This document shows, piece after piece, positions 1 through 8,299 of a stretch of 64,000 nt of DNA. Origin of the DNA: Streptomyces sp. ISL-94 (GTDB lineage Bacteria > Actinomycetota > Actinomycetes > Streptomycetales > Streptomycetaceae); assembly GCF_018614075.1 (NCBI RefSeq), contig NZ_JAGGOZ010000029.1, positions 1 to 64,000 on the forward strand. Direction: 5' to 3'. Position 1 is the first letter of the stretch. Every line of letters begins with the position of its first letter. The notes under the pieces are model-generated. The model made no database searches and was not told the origin of the DNA. It saw only the letters and a program-made list of their open reading frames with translations. A program made the translations under genes and the position numbers.

Positions 1-16
1 ACCTAACAAAGCCCTA

Positions 17-676
17 CTAGGCAGGGTGGCCGGCGCCGTCGGTGTGGTCGGCCTGGGTGGAGAACTTGTTGAGGAAGACGTCGTACCGCCCGTCGGGACG
101 CCGGGTGAGGGTGGCGCCGTCCTGCCAGACGCCGTTGTCGTCCCACCACTGGCTGCCGTACGGATCGCCCTGGTTCTGGTGGATGTTGTGCATGCCGAGG
201 CCGGCGTCGAACGGCTCACCGAAGACCATGATCGGACGGCCCGGCAGAAGGATGCCCTCAAGGGCCTGGGTGGCTTCGAGGGTGGATCCCGAGATCCACG
301 GCCGGGGCGGGTTCAGCCGGGCCAGGAGGCGCTCGAGCCAGGCCGGCGGGCGGCGTACGGACAGGCAGCCGGAGCGGTCCGCGAAAGCGGGATGCCGGAG
401 GTAGTCGATGGCGCCCGAGCCCGAGGTCATCGACAGCTCGTGGAACCCGGGCGCGAGCGTGGACGCCGGTTCGAGGACCGAGGCGGCCAGCGTGAACACC
501 TTCCACTGGACGCCGGTGGCGGACTGCTTGCTGTCCACGTCGACGGCGCACCGGTAGCGCCCGGCGGGCGCGTCGACTTCGAGGTTGACGTGGAACCAGC
601 GCCCTTGGGAGTCGGGCTGGTCGCGAAAGTGCCGGTGCAGCGTTCCTGACAGCACTCCGTAGGCTTCGAGCGGCAT
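17..676 (-). CDS. DUF2278 (YukJ-type) family protein
   Basis: A 219-residue protein of the DUF2278/YukJ family, whose biochemical role is not established. The N-terminus reads MPLEAYGVLSGTLHRHFRD, the usual opening of the family, and the C-terminal half carries the conserved GMHNIHQNQGDP and WWDDNGVWQDGA blocks near residues 160-190. Those histidine and tryptophan-rich blocks look like a metal or ligand site, which is inference. No signal peptide or membrane segment is visible. It starts 9 bases after the stop of the cation exporter upstream on the same strand, so the two are probably co-transcribed. Length is normal for the family. Confidence 0.85.
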   Translation of the reverse strand: MPLEAYGVLSGTLHRHFRDQPDSQGRWFHVNLEVDAPAGRYRCAVDVDSKQSATGVQWKVFTLAASVLEPASTLAPGFHELSMTSGSGAIDYLRHPAFADRSGCLSVRRPPAWLERLLARLNPPRPWISGSTLEATQALEGILLPGRPIMVFGEPFDAGLGMHNIHQNQGDPYGSQWWDDNGVWQDGATLTRRPDGRYDVFLNKFSTQADHTDGAGHPA

Positions 677-685
677 GCCGTCCAG

Positions 686-1771
686 TCAATCACCTGATGT
701 GGGCGCGGGGCCGTGACTCGCCGGAAGGTCCGCCTCGGCGGCCTGGTGGGCGAGCGGGGGGTGGTCGGTGTGGACCGTGGCCGCCATCAGCCGCGGGACG
801 GCGTGGATCAGGGCGTGCTCGGCGGCCTCGGCCAGCTCGTGTGCCTGCACGACCGTGAGGTGGGGGGCGACGACGATGTCCGCTTCGGCGCGCAGGGTGT
901 GGCCGATCCAGCGCATGCGGACCTGCCCGGTGCCCAGTACGCCGTCGACGGCGCGCAGTGCGGACTCCGCCGTGTCGACGAGGGCGGGGTCCACTGAGTC
1001 CATCAGGCGGCGGCAGACCTCGCGGGCGGCGTCCCCCAGCACCAGCAGGATGGCGAGGGTGATCAGCAGGCCGACGACCGGATCGGCGGCCCGCAGGCCC
1101 AGGGCCGCACCACCGGCGCCGAGCAGGACGGCCAGGGAGGTGAACCCGTCGGTACGGGCGTGCAGTCCGTCGGCGACGAGCGCGGCGGAGCCGATCCGGC
1201 GGCCGGTCCGGATGCGGTAGCGGGCGACCCACTCGTTGCCCGCGAACCCGATCAGGGCGGCCGCGCAGACCGCCCCCAGATGGGTGACCTCACGGGGGTG
1301 CAGCAGCCGGTCGACGGCCACGTAGGCGGCAGCGGCGCCGGAGGCCGCGATGGTCGCCACGATGACGATGCCGGCCAGGTCCTCGGAGCGGCCGTAGCCA
1401 TACGTGTAGCGGCGGTTGGCAGCCCGCCGCCCGAGGTGGAACGCGATCCCGAGCGGGACGGCGGTCAGGGCGTCGGCGGCGTTGTGGATCGTGTCGCCCA
1501 GCAGCGCCACCGACCCCGAAAGGCCGACGATCACGGCCTGGAGGAGGGCGGTCAGGGCGAGGACGGCCAGGGAGATCCACAGCGTGCGCATGCCCTCGCG
1601 GGACGTCTCCATCGCCGCGTCGACCTTGTCGGCCGCGACGTGGCTGTGGGGCATGGACGCGTGGCGGTGGCCGTGGGTGTGGGGGGCGGGGTCGCGGGAG
1701 TTGTCGTGGGAGTTGTCGCGGGAGTTGTCGTGGGAGTTGTCGTCGGTGTGCGGGTGTCGATTCCCCTCCAT
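686..1771 (-). CDS. cation diffusion facilitator (CDF) metal exporter
   Basis: A CDF-family proton/divalent-cation antiporter (zinc, cobalt, cadmium or similar) in the cytoplasmic membrane. After a His/Asp-rich tail of about 60 residues come six predicted membrane helices. Helix II carries the metal-binding pattern LLGDTIHNAADAL and helix V the pattern DGLHARTD, followed by the soluble C-terminal ferredoxin-like domain. The N-terminal tail is built from short repeats of the type SHDN/SRDN and ends in THGHRH, a likely metal-sensing segment. The ATG chosen begins MEGNRHPH; a GTG three codons earlier is also possible. It is directly upstream of the DUF2278 gene and probably heads that two-gene operon. 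Confidence 0.9.
   Translation of the reverse strand: MEGNRHPHTDDNSHDNSRDNSHDNSRDPAPHTHGHRHASMPHSHVAADKVDAAMETSREGMRTLWISLAVLALTALLQAVIVGLSGSVALLGDTIHNAADALTAVPLGIAFHLGRRAANRRYTYGYGRSEDLAGIVIVATIAASGAAAAYVAVDRLLHPREVTHLGAVCAAALIGFAGNEWVARYRIRTGRRIGSAALVADGLHARTDGFTSLAVLLGAGGAALGLRAADPVVGLLITLAILLVLGDAAREVCRRLMDSVDPALVDTAESALRAVDGVLGTGQVRMRWIGHTLRAEADIVVAPHLTVVQAHELAEAAEHALIHAVPRLMAATVHTDHPPLAHQAAEADLPASHGPAPTSGD
1694..1747 (-). repeat. short tandem repeat in CDF N-terminus
   Basis: Four degenerate 12-base units on the minus strand (gagttgtcgtgg / gagttgtcgcgg on the plus strand) encode alternating SHDN and SRDN units. The repeats lie wholly within the His/Asp-rich cytoplasmic tail of the CDF exporter, so copy-number change would lengthen or shorten the tail without a frameshift. 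Confidence 0.75.
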
Positions 1772-1925
1772 ACGACCCACCGTGGCATACGGATCCGATT
1801 GCGGCTATCACCGTCATACGCCCTGTGGCCAGGTGCGATGCGCTCGCAAGTACGCCGGTGGAGCAGCATGCGGCGACGCGCTAGGCTTCGCGCCGCGCGG
1901 CAGAGGCAAACAGGCAGGGAGAACA

Positions 1926-2468
1926 GTGTTCGAGTCGGTGCAGGAGAATCCGTACCCCGACAGCCACATCCTCGGCGAGGGGCCGGATCCGCATCCGCTG
2001 CTCAAGCCGGTGCTGCCGCTGCTGGGACGCTGGCACGGCCGTGGGCAGGGCCAGTACCCGACCTTGGAGCGGGATTTCCGGTACGAGCAGGAGGTCACCT
2101 TCAGCCACGACGGCCGCCCCTTCCTGCGGTACGAGGCCCGCGCGTGGCTGATCGACGAATCCGGGGCGCCCGTGCGGCCGGCGGGGCGTGAGGCGGGGTG
2201 GTGGCGGGTGACGCCCGACGCGTCGCTGGAGGTGGTGCTCGCGCACCCCACCGGCATCGTCGAGACCTACGTCGGACGCGTGTCCGGTACGGAGATCGAG
2301 ATCGAGACCAAGGACGTGGCGCTGACGCCCTTGGCCAAGGAGGTCACCGCCACCCGGCGCCATTACGCCCTGCGCGCGGGTGAGATGACGGTGACCCACG
2401 ACATGGCCGCCGTCGGCCGGCCCCTGCAGCACCACCTGACGACGCATCTGCGCCTGCGCGCGTCCTGA
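1926..2468 (+). CDS. FABP/nitrobindin-like beta-barrel protein
   Basis: A 180-residue protein of the nitrobindin/DUF1794 family: ten-stranded beta-barrels related to fatty-acid-binding proteins, some of which bind ferric heme and handle peroxynitrite or nitric oxide. The family signature is visible as HPLLKPVLPLLGRWHGRGQG near residue 20, with GWWRVTPD and EVVLAHPTGIVE in the middle. The open frame extends far upstream, but the GTG used here has a GGGAG Shine-Dalgarno motif about five bases before it and gives the family's normal length. It is divergent from the metal exporter. The C-terminal histidines near residues 158-174 could include the proximal heme ligand, which is inference. Confidence 0.85.
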   Translation: MFESVQENPYPDSHILGEGPDPHPLLKPVLPLLGRWHGRGQGQYPTLERDFRYEQEVTFSHDGRPFLRYEARAWLIDESGAPVRPAGREAGWWRVTPDASLEVVLAHPTGIVETYVGRVSGTEIEIETKDVALTPLAKEVTATRRHYALRAGEMTVTHDMAAVGRPLQHHLTTHLRLRAS

Positions 2469-2524
2469 GGGGAGGGAGCCAGCAGCTCGTGGTGTCGCCC
2501 GCCCCGACGTGACATCCTGCTTCC

Positions 2525-2918
2525 GTGCGTGTACTCATCGTGACGGCAGGGTCCTGGGGCGACGTCGCGCCCTACACCGGGCTGGGGGTGCGGCTGCGTT
2601 GCGCGGGCCACGACGTGGCGATCGCCACGCACACCCGCTTCCAGGAGGCGGTGACCGCCCACGGGCTGGGTTTTCGCGGGCTGCCCGTCGACCCGCGTGA
2701 GGAGCTGGCCTCCGCGGCCGGGCAGGGGCTGGCCAAGGCGGTCAGCCCGCCGGTGGCCATGGCGCGGCTGATCCGCATGGCGCGGGAGTTCATGCCCCGG
2801 CTCACGCGGGGCCGTCGGCACCCCGTCCCTGGCGGTGCGTGCGCGCGACCTCGCCTCCGAGCTCGCGGGGGAAGACGGCGCGGCGCGGGTCCTCACGGCC
2901 CTGGAGCGGCTCGGGTAG
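2525..2918 (+). pseudogene. GT1-type glycosyltransferase, internally deleted
   Basis: The first 95 codons encode the N-terminus of a family 1 glycosyltransferase related to UDP-glucose:sterol glucosyltransferases: MRVLIVTAGSWGDVAPYTGL followed by AGHDVAIATHTRF. Immediately afterwards, in a different reading frame, comes the family's C-terminal end (GTPSLAVRARDLASELAGED through ALERLG and a TAG stop). About 300 codons of the middle, including the nucleotide-sugar site, are missing, and the join shifts the frame. This is a deletion remnant, not a functional enzyme. The long open frame that continues past the stop is an accidental GC-rich frame. Confidence 0.75.
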
Positions 2919-3032
2919 GGCTGCCTGCCGCCGGACCTGCTGCGCGTATGGCGGCCCCTGCCATGGGCCGGCCCCGGACTGTGGTGTCCGCGCACGTGGG
3001 CCGCCGGGGCGTGCGTCTCTTAGGTTCCGGTC

Positions 3033-3812
3033 ATGACGAGCGAACTTCACGTGGATCCCGCCGCGCCGCTGGACCTGTCCGGTCGCCCCGCGCTGGTGAC
3101 CGGGGGCGGCAGCGGCATCGGGCGGGCGTGCGCGCGGGCGCTGGCCGCGGCGGGGGCTCTCGTGCACGTGGCCGACATCGACGCCGGTGCGGCCGAGGAC
3201 GTCGCGAAGGCCGTCGGCGGCCGTGCGCACGTCGTGGACCTGGCCGATGCCGAGGCGGTCCGTTCGCTGCCCGCCGAGGTGGACATCCTGGTCAACAGTG
3301 CCGGGCTGCAGCACGTGGCGGCGATCGAGGACTTCCCGCCGGACCGCTTCGAGCTGATCCAGCGGGTGATGGTCACCGCGCCGTTCCTGCTGCTCCGGCA
3401 GTGCCTGCCGCACATGTACGCGGGCGGCTGGGGGCGGGTGGTGAACATCTCCAGCGTGCACGGACTGCGCGCCAGCGCCTTCAAATCCGCGTACGTGGCC
3501 GCCAAGCACGGGCTGGAGGGCCTGAGCAAGGTCGCCGCCGTCGAGGGCGCCGCGCACGGGGTGACCAGCAACTGCGTCAACCCGGGCTACGTCCGCACTC
3601 CGCTGGTCGAGCGCCAGATCGGCTCACAGGCCGAGGCCCACGGCATCGCGCCCGAGGACGTCGTGGCCGACGTGCTGCTGAAGCGCTCGGCGATCAAGCG
3701 GCTGATCGAGCCGGAGGAGGTGGCGGCGGTCGCGCTGTGGCTCTGCGGCCCGCACACCGGCTACGTCACCGGCTCGTCCATCCCCCTCGACGGCGGGTGG
3801 GGCGCTCACTGA
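3033..3812 (+). CDS. 3-hydroxybutyrate dehydrogenase-type SDR
   Basis: A 259-residue classical short-chain dehydrogenase, most like D-3-hydroxybutyrate dehydrogenases that oxidise 3-hydroxybutyrate to acetoacetate with NAD+. The Rossmann glycine motif TGGGSGIG is at residues 23-30, NSAG near 89, the catalytic serine in NISSVHG near 140, and the YxxxK pair in SAYVAAKHG near 153. The C-terminus shows GSSIPLDGGW. VNPGYVRTPLVERQI after the active site is the stretch that suggests the 3-hydroxybutyrate subgroup; exact substrate is inference. The Shine-Dalgarno motif is weak. Its stop overlaps the stop of the convergent hexosaminidase gene by seven bases. Confidence 0.85.
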   Translation: MTSELHVDPAAPLDLSGRPALVTGGGSGIGRACARALAAAGALVHVADIDAGAAEDVAKAVGGRAHVVDLADAEAVRSLPAEVDILVNSAGLQHVAAIEDFPPDRFELIQRVMVTAPFLLLRQCLPHMYAGGWGRVVNISSVHGLRASAFKSAYVAAKHGLEGLSKVAAVEGAAHGVTSNCVNPGYVRTPLVERQIGSQAEAHGIAPEDVVADVLLKRSAIKRLIEPEEVAAVALWLCGPHTGYVTGSSIPLDGGWGAH

Positions 3813-6127
3813 GGATCGCTGATCTGCCACAGCTGATACGTCGAGCCGTCGGCCGGCTGCTGGGTGACCAGGGCTCCGTCCGCGCCGGAGGCGGTGCTCA
3901 GCTGGAGGGCGCTCTTCTTGTTGGTCACCGCGTAGCCGCCGGGGCCGGAGCCCGCTCCGGTGATCTTCCAGCGTTGGCTGTCGCCGCCGGTGCACGTCGC
4001 CTGGACCATGGCCGCGCCCGCTGCGGTGGAACCGCCCACGACATCGGCACACAGCTTGGAGGAGCCGTTGACCAGGGTGTAGGCGCCGTCGCTGTTGAGG
4101 GTCAGCTGCCACTGCTGGTTGGCGCCGCCGTGCGGTGCCCAGGTGATCAGCTGGGTGCCGGACGTGGTGGAGCTCGCCGGGTCGTCGAGCGCCTTGCCGG
4201 CCGCGGTCAGGGTGCGAGTGCCGCTCAGCTGGCCGCCGTACGCCTCGACTTCGTACAGCGAGTATCCGTAGGAGGTGCCCCGCTGGGTGCCGTGGACGCG
4301 GAGGTGGCGGCCCGACCCGGTCAGGCCGGTCAGGTCCTGGACTCCGCCGGTTCCGGTGGTGGTGGAGTAGACGGTGCGCCAGGTGGCGGCGTCGTCGGAG
4401 AGCTGGATCTGGAAGGACTTCCCGTACGCCGCCTCCCAGCGCAGGACCACGCGGCTGATGCTCTGGGTGGAGCCGAGGTCGACCTGCAGCCATTGCGGGT
4501 CGCTGTAGGCGCTGGACCAGCGGGTGCCGGGGTCGCCGTCGGTGGCCGAGGCCGCCGGGAAGTCGGCCGTCTCGGTGCTGGAGGCGGTGGTCGGGCGGCC
4601 CAGGGCCAGGTTGCCGGGCCGGCCGAGGCCTGGCCAGGCGGGGTTGTGGCCGACGGCCGAGGCGATCGGGGTGAAGGCGGCGTAGGCCGCCGCCAACTTG
4701 GGCGACCCCCAGGCCTGTTGGGCCAGTGCGCGCAGCGGGTACATGATGCCGGCCGCGATCTGCGCCTCGGTCTCGGCGGTGGGGTTGTCGCACCAGACGT
4801 GGATCACCGAGCCGGGGTTCTTCGCGGGGTCGGACAGGGTGGTGCCGCCCTCGAAGCGGTCCGCGGTCCAGGTCTCGTACATCCACTTGGTGTCGGGCTT
4901 CGCGCCCCCGAGCACGTAATAGGTGGGGGTCCAGGACTCGTTGGCGACGAGGTGTCCGGCGTCGGCCAGCTGCTGGGGTGTGAGGCCGTAGGTGTACCAG
5001 TACTCGACGATGATGCCGGGGTGGGGGCGGAGCGTCCCGTCGCCGGACTTGATGCCGTCGTTCCACATGCGGGTGGTCTTGCCGCCTGCCCGCACCAGGT
5101 CGTCCGCCCAGTTGACGAACCCGTAGTAGGTGTCCTTGGCGGTGGCGTTCGCGCCGTAGTGGGCGCGGGCGTAGCTGAGCAGCTGCGGGTACTTGGCGTA
5201 GTCGGTGACGTATTCGTCGGCGCCGATGTGCCAGTACGGGGCCGGGAACAGCGGCAGGTACTCGTTGACCAGATCCTTGATCAGGGTGTACGAGGCGGGG
5301 AGCGAGAGGTCGATGAAGTCGGGGCTGACCGCGCCCGAGCTGCTCTTGAGCTTGAGTTCGGGGTGGGCGGCGAGCACCGCGTTCATGTGCCCGGGGGTGT
5401 CGATCTCCGGGACGATGGTGACGTGGTACTTGCGGCCGAGCTCGACCAGGTCGGCGATGTCCTGCTTGGAGTAGTGGTCGGTGGAGACGATCTCCGGGTG
5501 GGTGGAGCTCTCCAGGCGGAACCCGTAGGTGTCCGACAGGTGGAAGTGGAAGTAGTTGAGCTTGAGGTAGGCCAGCTCCTTGATGTGCTGCTTGAGCCAG
5601 TCGACGGTGAAGAACTTCCGCCCCTGGTCGACCATGAGCCCGCGCTCCGCCTTGGCGGGCCAGTCCACCGCCGTGCCGGCCGGCACCGAGGCGGACTGGT
5701 GCAGGAGCTGGAGGACGCTGCGGGTGCCGTTGAAGGCGCCGGTGTCCGTTCCGGCCCGGATGGTGAGGGCTCCGGCGACGGTCATCCGGTAGCCCTCGGC
5801 GGGGAGGCCCGGGTCGCCGAGGCTGAGCCCGATGTCGCCGGCGACGGGGGTCCCGGTGACGACGGCGACGCTGCGCCCGGCCAGATCGCCCAGGTCCTGT
5901 GCGAACGTGGCTGCCTCGTCGGCGAGCTGGGCTGAGTAGGCGGGGTCGACGACGACGCGGGTGCCGGCGGTGAAGGTGTACGTACCGGTACCGGCCGTCC
6001 ATTGGCGCAGCGCCGGCACGGTCTGCGGTGGACCGGCGGCCGCCTGGGCGGGCCCGGCGGCGACACCGGGTAAGGCCAGTGCGAACACCGCGCAGGCGGT
6101 GGCGATCAGCGAGCGGAGCAGACGCAT
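3806..6127 (-). CDS. secreted GH20 beta-N-acetylhexosaminidase with CBM32 and CBM13 modules
   Basis: A 773-residue extracellular glycoside hydrolase that should release N-acetylglucosamine from the non-reducing ends of chitin oligomers or glycans. A signal peptide (about residues 1-30, ending GPAQA) is followed by the GH20b domain and the GH20 barrel. The catalytic Asp-Glu pair is in WHIGADEY near residue 305, and FHFHLSDTYGFR lies near 200. An F5/8-type discoidin (CBM32) module follows at about 510-640 and a ricin-type CBM13 module with QxW motifs (NQQWQL, SQRWKI, YQLWQI) closes the protein. The ATG used has a GGAGG motif ten bases upstream; a longer frame upstream lacks a signal sequence. 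It pairs functionally with the downstream chitinase. Confidence 0.9.
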   Translation of the reverse strand: MRLLRSLIATACAVFALALPGVAAGPAQAAAGPPQTVPALRQWTAGTGTYTFTAGTRVVVDPAYSAQLADEAATFAQDLGDLAGRSVAVVTGTPVAGDIGLSLGDPGLPAEGYRMTVAGALTIRAGTDTGAFNGTRSVLQLLHQSASVPAGTAVDWPAKAERGLMVDQGRKFFTVDWLKQHIKELAYLKLNYFHFHLSDTYGFRLESSTHPEIVSTDHYSKQDIADLVELGRKYHVTIVPEIDTPGHMNAVLAAHPELKLKSSSGAVSPDFIDLSLPASYTLIKDLVNEYLPLFPAPYWHIGADEYVTDYAKYPQLLSYARAHYGANATAKDTYYGFVNWADDLVRAGGKTTRMWNDGIKSGDGTLRPHPGIIVEYWYTYGLTPQQLADAGHLVANESWTPTYYVLGGAKPDTKWMYETWTADRFEGGTTLSDPAKNPGSVIHVWCDNPTAETEAQIAAGIMYPLRALAQQAWGSPKLAAAYAAFTPIASAVGHNPAWPGLGRPGNLALGRPTTASSTETADFPAASATDGDPGTRWSSAYSDPQWLQVDLGSTQSISRVVLRWEAAYGKSFQIQLSDDAATWRTVYSTTTGTGGVQDLTGLTGSGRHLRVHGTQRGTSYGYSLYEVEAYGGQLSGTRTLTAAGKALDDPASSTTSGTQLITWAPHGGANQQWQLTLNSDGAYTLVNGSSKLCADVVGGSTAAGAAMVQATCTGGDSQRWKITGAGSGPGGYAVTNKKSALQLSTASGADGALVTQQPADGSTYQLWQISDPQ

Positions 6128-6473
6128 GGCTGCCTCCAGTGCCGGGTATGGCCGGGCGGGGCGTGCGGGGGCACCAGTGCAGCGCAGCACCGACTTCATG
6201 TCAATAGATGCTCGAAACCCCGCCGCCACACGCATGAACGCGCAGGATTTCGGTCAGGTGCCGTGGCCGAGCACCTCCTGTCACCGGCCCACCTGCGGCG
6301 CGTCCCGGTCCATGGGGCAGGATGGCAGCCCGATTCGAGTCGTACACACATACGCCCGAACGGGGCTCAGCACAGCGCGATCTGACAGGTGACAAGGTGA
6401 CGACACAGCACATACGGCGGCCGGCGACGACCCCCGCCGGATCCCCGGCCCTCCGCTGCTCGGAGGGGATCCT

Positions 6474-7583
6474 TTGAGCCGGGACCTCGTCCTGCACGAC
6501 TGGGTGGTGGCCGCCATCGCGCTCGCCGCGGGTCTCGCGGCCGGGCTGCTGCTGCGCGCCGTCCTGCGGTGGCTGGGCAAGCACGCGAGCCGGACGGCGT
6601 GGAGCGGGGACGACGTCATCGTCGACGCGCTGCGCACGGTCGCGCCCTGGGGAGCCGTCATCGGCGGCGCCGCCGTCGCGGCCTCGGCGCTGCCGCTCAC
6701 CTCGCGGGTGACGGACGTGGTGAACCGTTCACTGACCGCCCTGCTCGTGCTCATCGCGACGGTCACCGCGGCCAGGGTCGTCGCGGGGCTCGTGCAGTCC
6801 CTGGCGCAGTCCCGTACGGGAGTGGCCGGATCGGCCACCATCTTCGTCAACATCACGCGGATCGTCGTGCTCACCATGGGCGTGCTCGTCGCGCTCGAGA
6901 CCATCGGCGTGTCCATCGCCCCGCTGCTCACCGCCCTCGGAGTGGGCGGTCTCGCGGTCGCCCTGGCGCTCCAGGACACCCTCGCGAACCTCTTCGCGGG
7001 GGTGCACATCCTCGCCTCGAAGACGGTGCAGCCCGGGGACTACATCCGGCTCAGCGGCGGCGAGGAGGGGTACGTCGTGGACATCAACTGGCGCAACACC
7101 GTCGTGCGCAACCTGTCGAACAACCTGGTGATCATCCCCAACGGGCGGCTCGCGCGGACGAACATGACCAACTTCACCCAGCCGGAACAGCAGCTGTCGA
7201 TACTCGTCCAGGTGGGCGTCGGCTACGAGAGCGACCTCGAGCACGTCGAGCGGGTGACCCTCGACGTGGTCGACAGCGTGATGGCCGACGTCACGGGCGG
7301 CGTCGCCGATCATCAGGCCGCCGTCCGCTTCCACACGTTCGCGGACTCACGGATCAACTTCACCGTGATCCTCGGGGTGGGCGAGTTCAGCGACCAGTAC
7401 CGGATCAAGCACGAGTTCATCAAGCGCCTGCACCAGCGGTACCGGACCGAGGGCATCTCCATCCCGGCCCCCACCCGGACGGTGTCGGTCCAGCCGCCGG
7501 CCGCTGCACCGGTCCCGCACCAGCGCGACGCGGCGCACGGGGGGATCCTGGAAGCAGCCGGCAACAGAGGAACCGGGGTGTGA
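6474..7583 (+). CDS. MscS-type mechanosensitive ion channel
   Basis: A 369-residue small-conductance mechanosensitive channel that releases solutes on hypo-osmotic shock. Several N-terminal membrane helices are followed by the pore helix LLTALGVGGLAVALALQDTL with its Gly/Ala packing pattern (residues about 145-165). The MscS beta domain follows (GDYIRLSGGEEGYVVDINWR, then NLVIIPNGRLA) and the alpha/beta C-terminal domain. The unusual TTG start is supported by a GGAGG motif about eight bases upstream. The tail is Pro/Ala-rich and non-conserved. The DUF1876 gene begins 11 bases after the stop and its Shine-Dalgarno motif overlaps it, so the two form an operon. Confidence 0.9.
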   Translation: MSRDLVLHDWVVAAIALAAGLAAGLLLRAVLRWLGKHASRTAWSGDDVIVDALRTVAPWGAVIGGAAVAASALPLTSRVTDVVNRSLTALLVLIATVTAARVVAGLVQSLAQSRTGVAGSATIFVNITRIVVLTMGVLVALETIGVSIAPLLTALGVGGLAVALALQDTLANLFAGVHILASKTVQPGDYIRLSGGEEGYVVDINWRNTVVRNLSNNLVIIPNGRLARTNMTNFTQPEQQLSILVQVGVGYESDLEHVERVTLDVVDSVMADVTGGVADHQAAVRFHTFADSRINFTVILGVGEFSDQYRIKHEFIKRLHQRYRTEGISIPAPTRTVSVQPPAAAPVPHQRDAAHGGILEAAGNRGTGV

Positions 7584-7594
7584 GGAGGCGCGCG

Positions 7595-7897
7595 ATGACA
7601 CACGCCGAGGAATGGACAGTGGGCGTCCACCTGACCGAGGAGGACGGCACGACCAAGGCCCGGGCGGTGCTCGACACCGGAAAGACGACGATGGTCGGCC
7701 GCGGCAAGGCGCGCTGCAACCCCCAGGACGTGCAGATCCCCGCGATCGGTGACGAGCTGGCGGCGAGCCGGGCGATGCGGGACCTGGCGGGCCGGCTGAT
7801 GCGCGCCGCGGACCGGGACCTGGCGGCGGTGGGCGCCGTGCCGGAGCAGCCGCGCACCGGGTACGGCTGGCCGGAGGACCTGGGGGCGGCCCAGTAG
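7595..7897 (+). CDS. DUF1876 small protein (dsRBD-like)
   Basis: A 100-residue actinobacterial DUF1876 protein. The family has a small fold resembling a double-stranded-RNA-binding domain, but its function is unknown. Typical segments are EEWTVGVHLTEEDGTTKARA at the start and VGRGKARCNPQDVQIPAIGDELAASRAM in the middle (seen here at residues 37-64), followed by a helical tail. A strong GAGGAGG motif supports the ATG. It shares an operon with the MscS channel, which fits a possible osmotic-stress setting but does not establish one. Confidence 0.85.
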   Translation: MTHAEEWTVGVHLTEEDGTTKARAVLDTGKTTMVGRGKARCNPQDVQIPAIGDELAASRAMRDLAGRLMRAADRDLAAVGAVPEQPRTGYGWPEDLGAAQ

Positions 7898-7919
7898 GGC
7901 GCGGAGGGGATTACGGATG

Positions 7920-7954
7920 GCGCCCGACGGCTGACTCAGAGCAGCGTCGGGCGC
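7920..7954 (+). terminator. hairpin after the MscS-DUF1876 operon
   Basis: A perfect 10-bp inverted repeat (gcgcccgacg / cgtcgggcgc) with a 15-base loop lies just after the DUF1876 stop. No T-tract follows, which is usual in high-GC actinobacteria. Further GC-rich intergenic repeat sequence (cgtttgagggccgggtccgg and similar) fills the space up to about 8070. Confidence 0.55.
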
Positions 7955-8090
7955 GCCCGTCGGCACACCCAGCCCCTGCGGCGTTTGCGGAGCAGGGGGG
8001 GGCGGAGCCGCAGATCCTGCGCCCGGTCCGGCGTTTGAGGGCCGGGTCCGGGCAGAGCCCGGGGGCGTGAAATTCCGCCCCGTCGAGGCG

Positions 8091-8106
8091 ATTGGTCCAG
8101 ACCTAT
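8091..8106 (+). promoter_or_regulatory. probable DasR operator (dre site) of the chitinase
   Basis: The sequence attggtccagacctat closely matches the DasR-responsive element consensus actggtctagaccagt, including the core ggtcNagacc dyad. It sits about 200 bases before the chitinase start. DasR is the GntR-family regulator that controls chitin and N-acetylglucosamine genes in streptomycetes, and such sites commonly precede chitinase genes. The match is by eye; no dasR gene is in the window. Confidence 0.6.
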
Positions 8107-8299
8107 TGACGGCGGGTGATCCGGAGGAATAGGTTCCCGGCGAAAGACCGGTCGCGGCGCCACGTTCCCCTTAATTTCCCGGTATTCGGGGTGCACAGAG
8201 GCGTCGTCCGTGCGCGCCTGCGCATGCGCACCCGCTGAGCACGAGGTCACCGAGTCCGCGTTCCGCGCTGCCTTCCTCTCCCCCCACGGAGGCACTTCC

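Noticed and set aside
2525..5935. A 1136-codon plus-strand open frame running from the glycosyltransferase remnant across the SDR and hexosaminidase genes.
   Set aside because: Only the first 95 codons resemble a protein. The rest is Arg/Gly/Ala-rich antisense or out-of-frame sequence over two well-supported genes.
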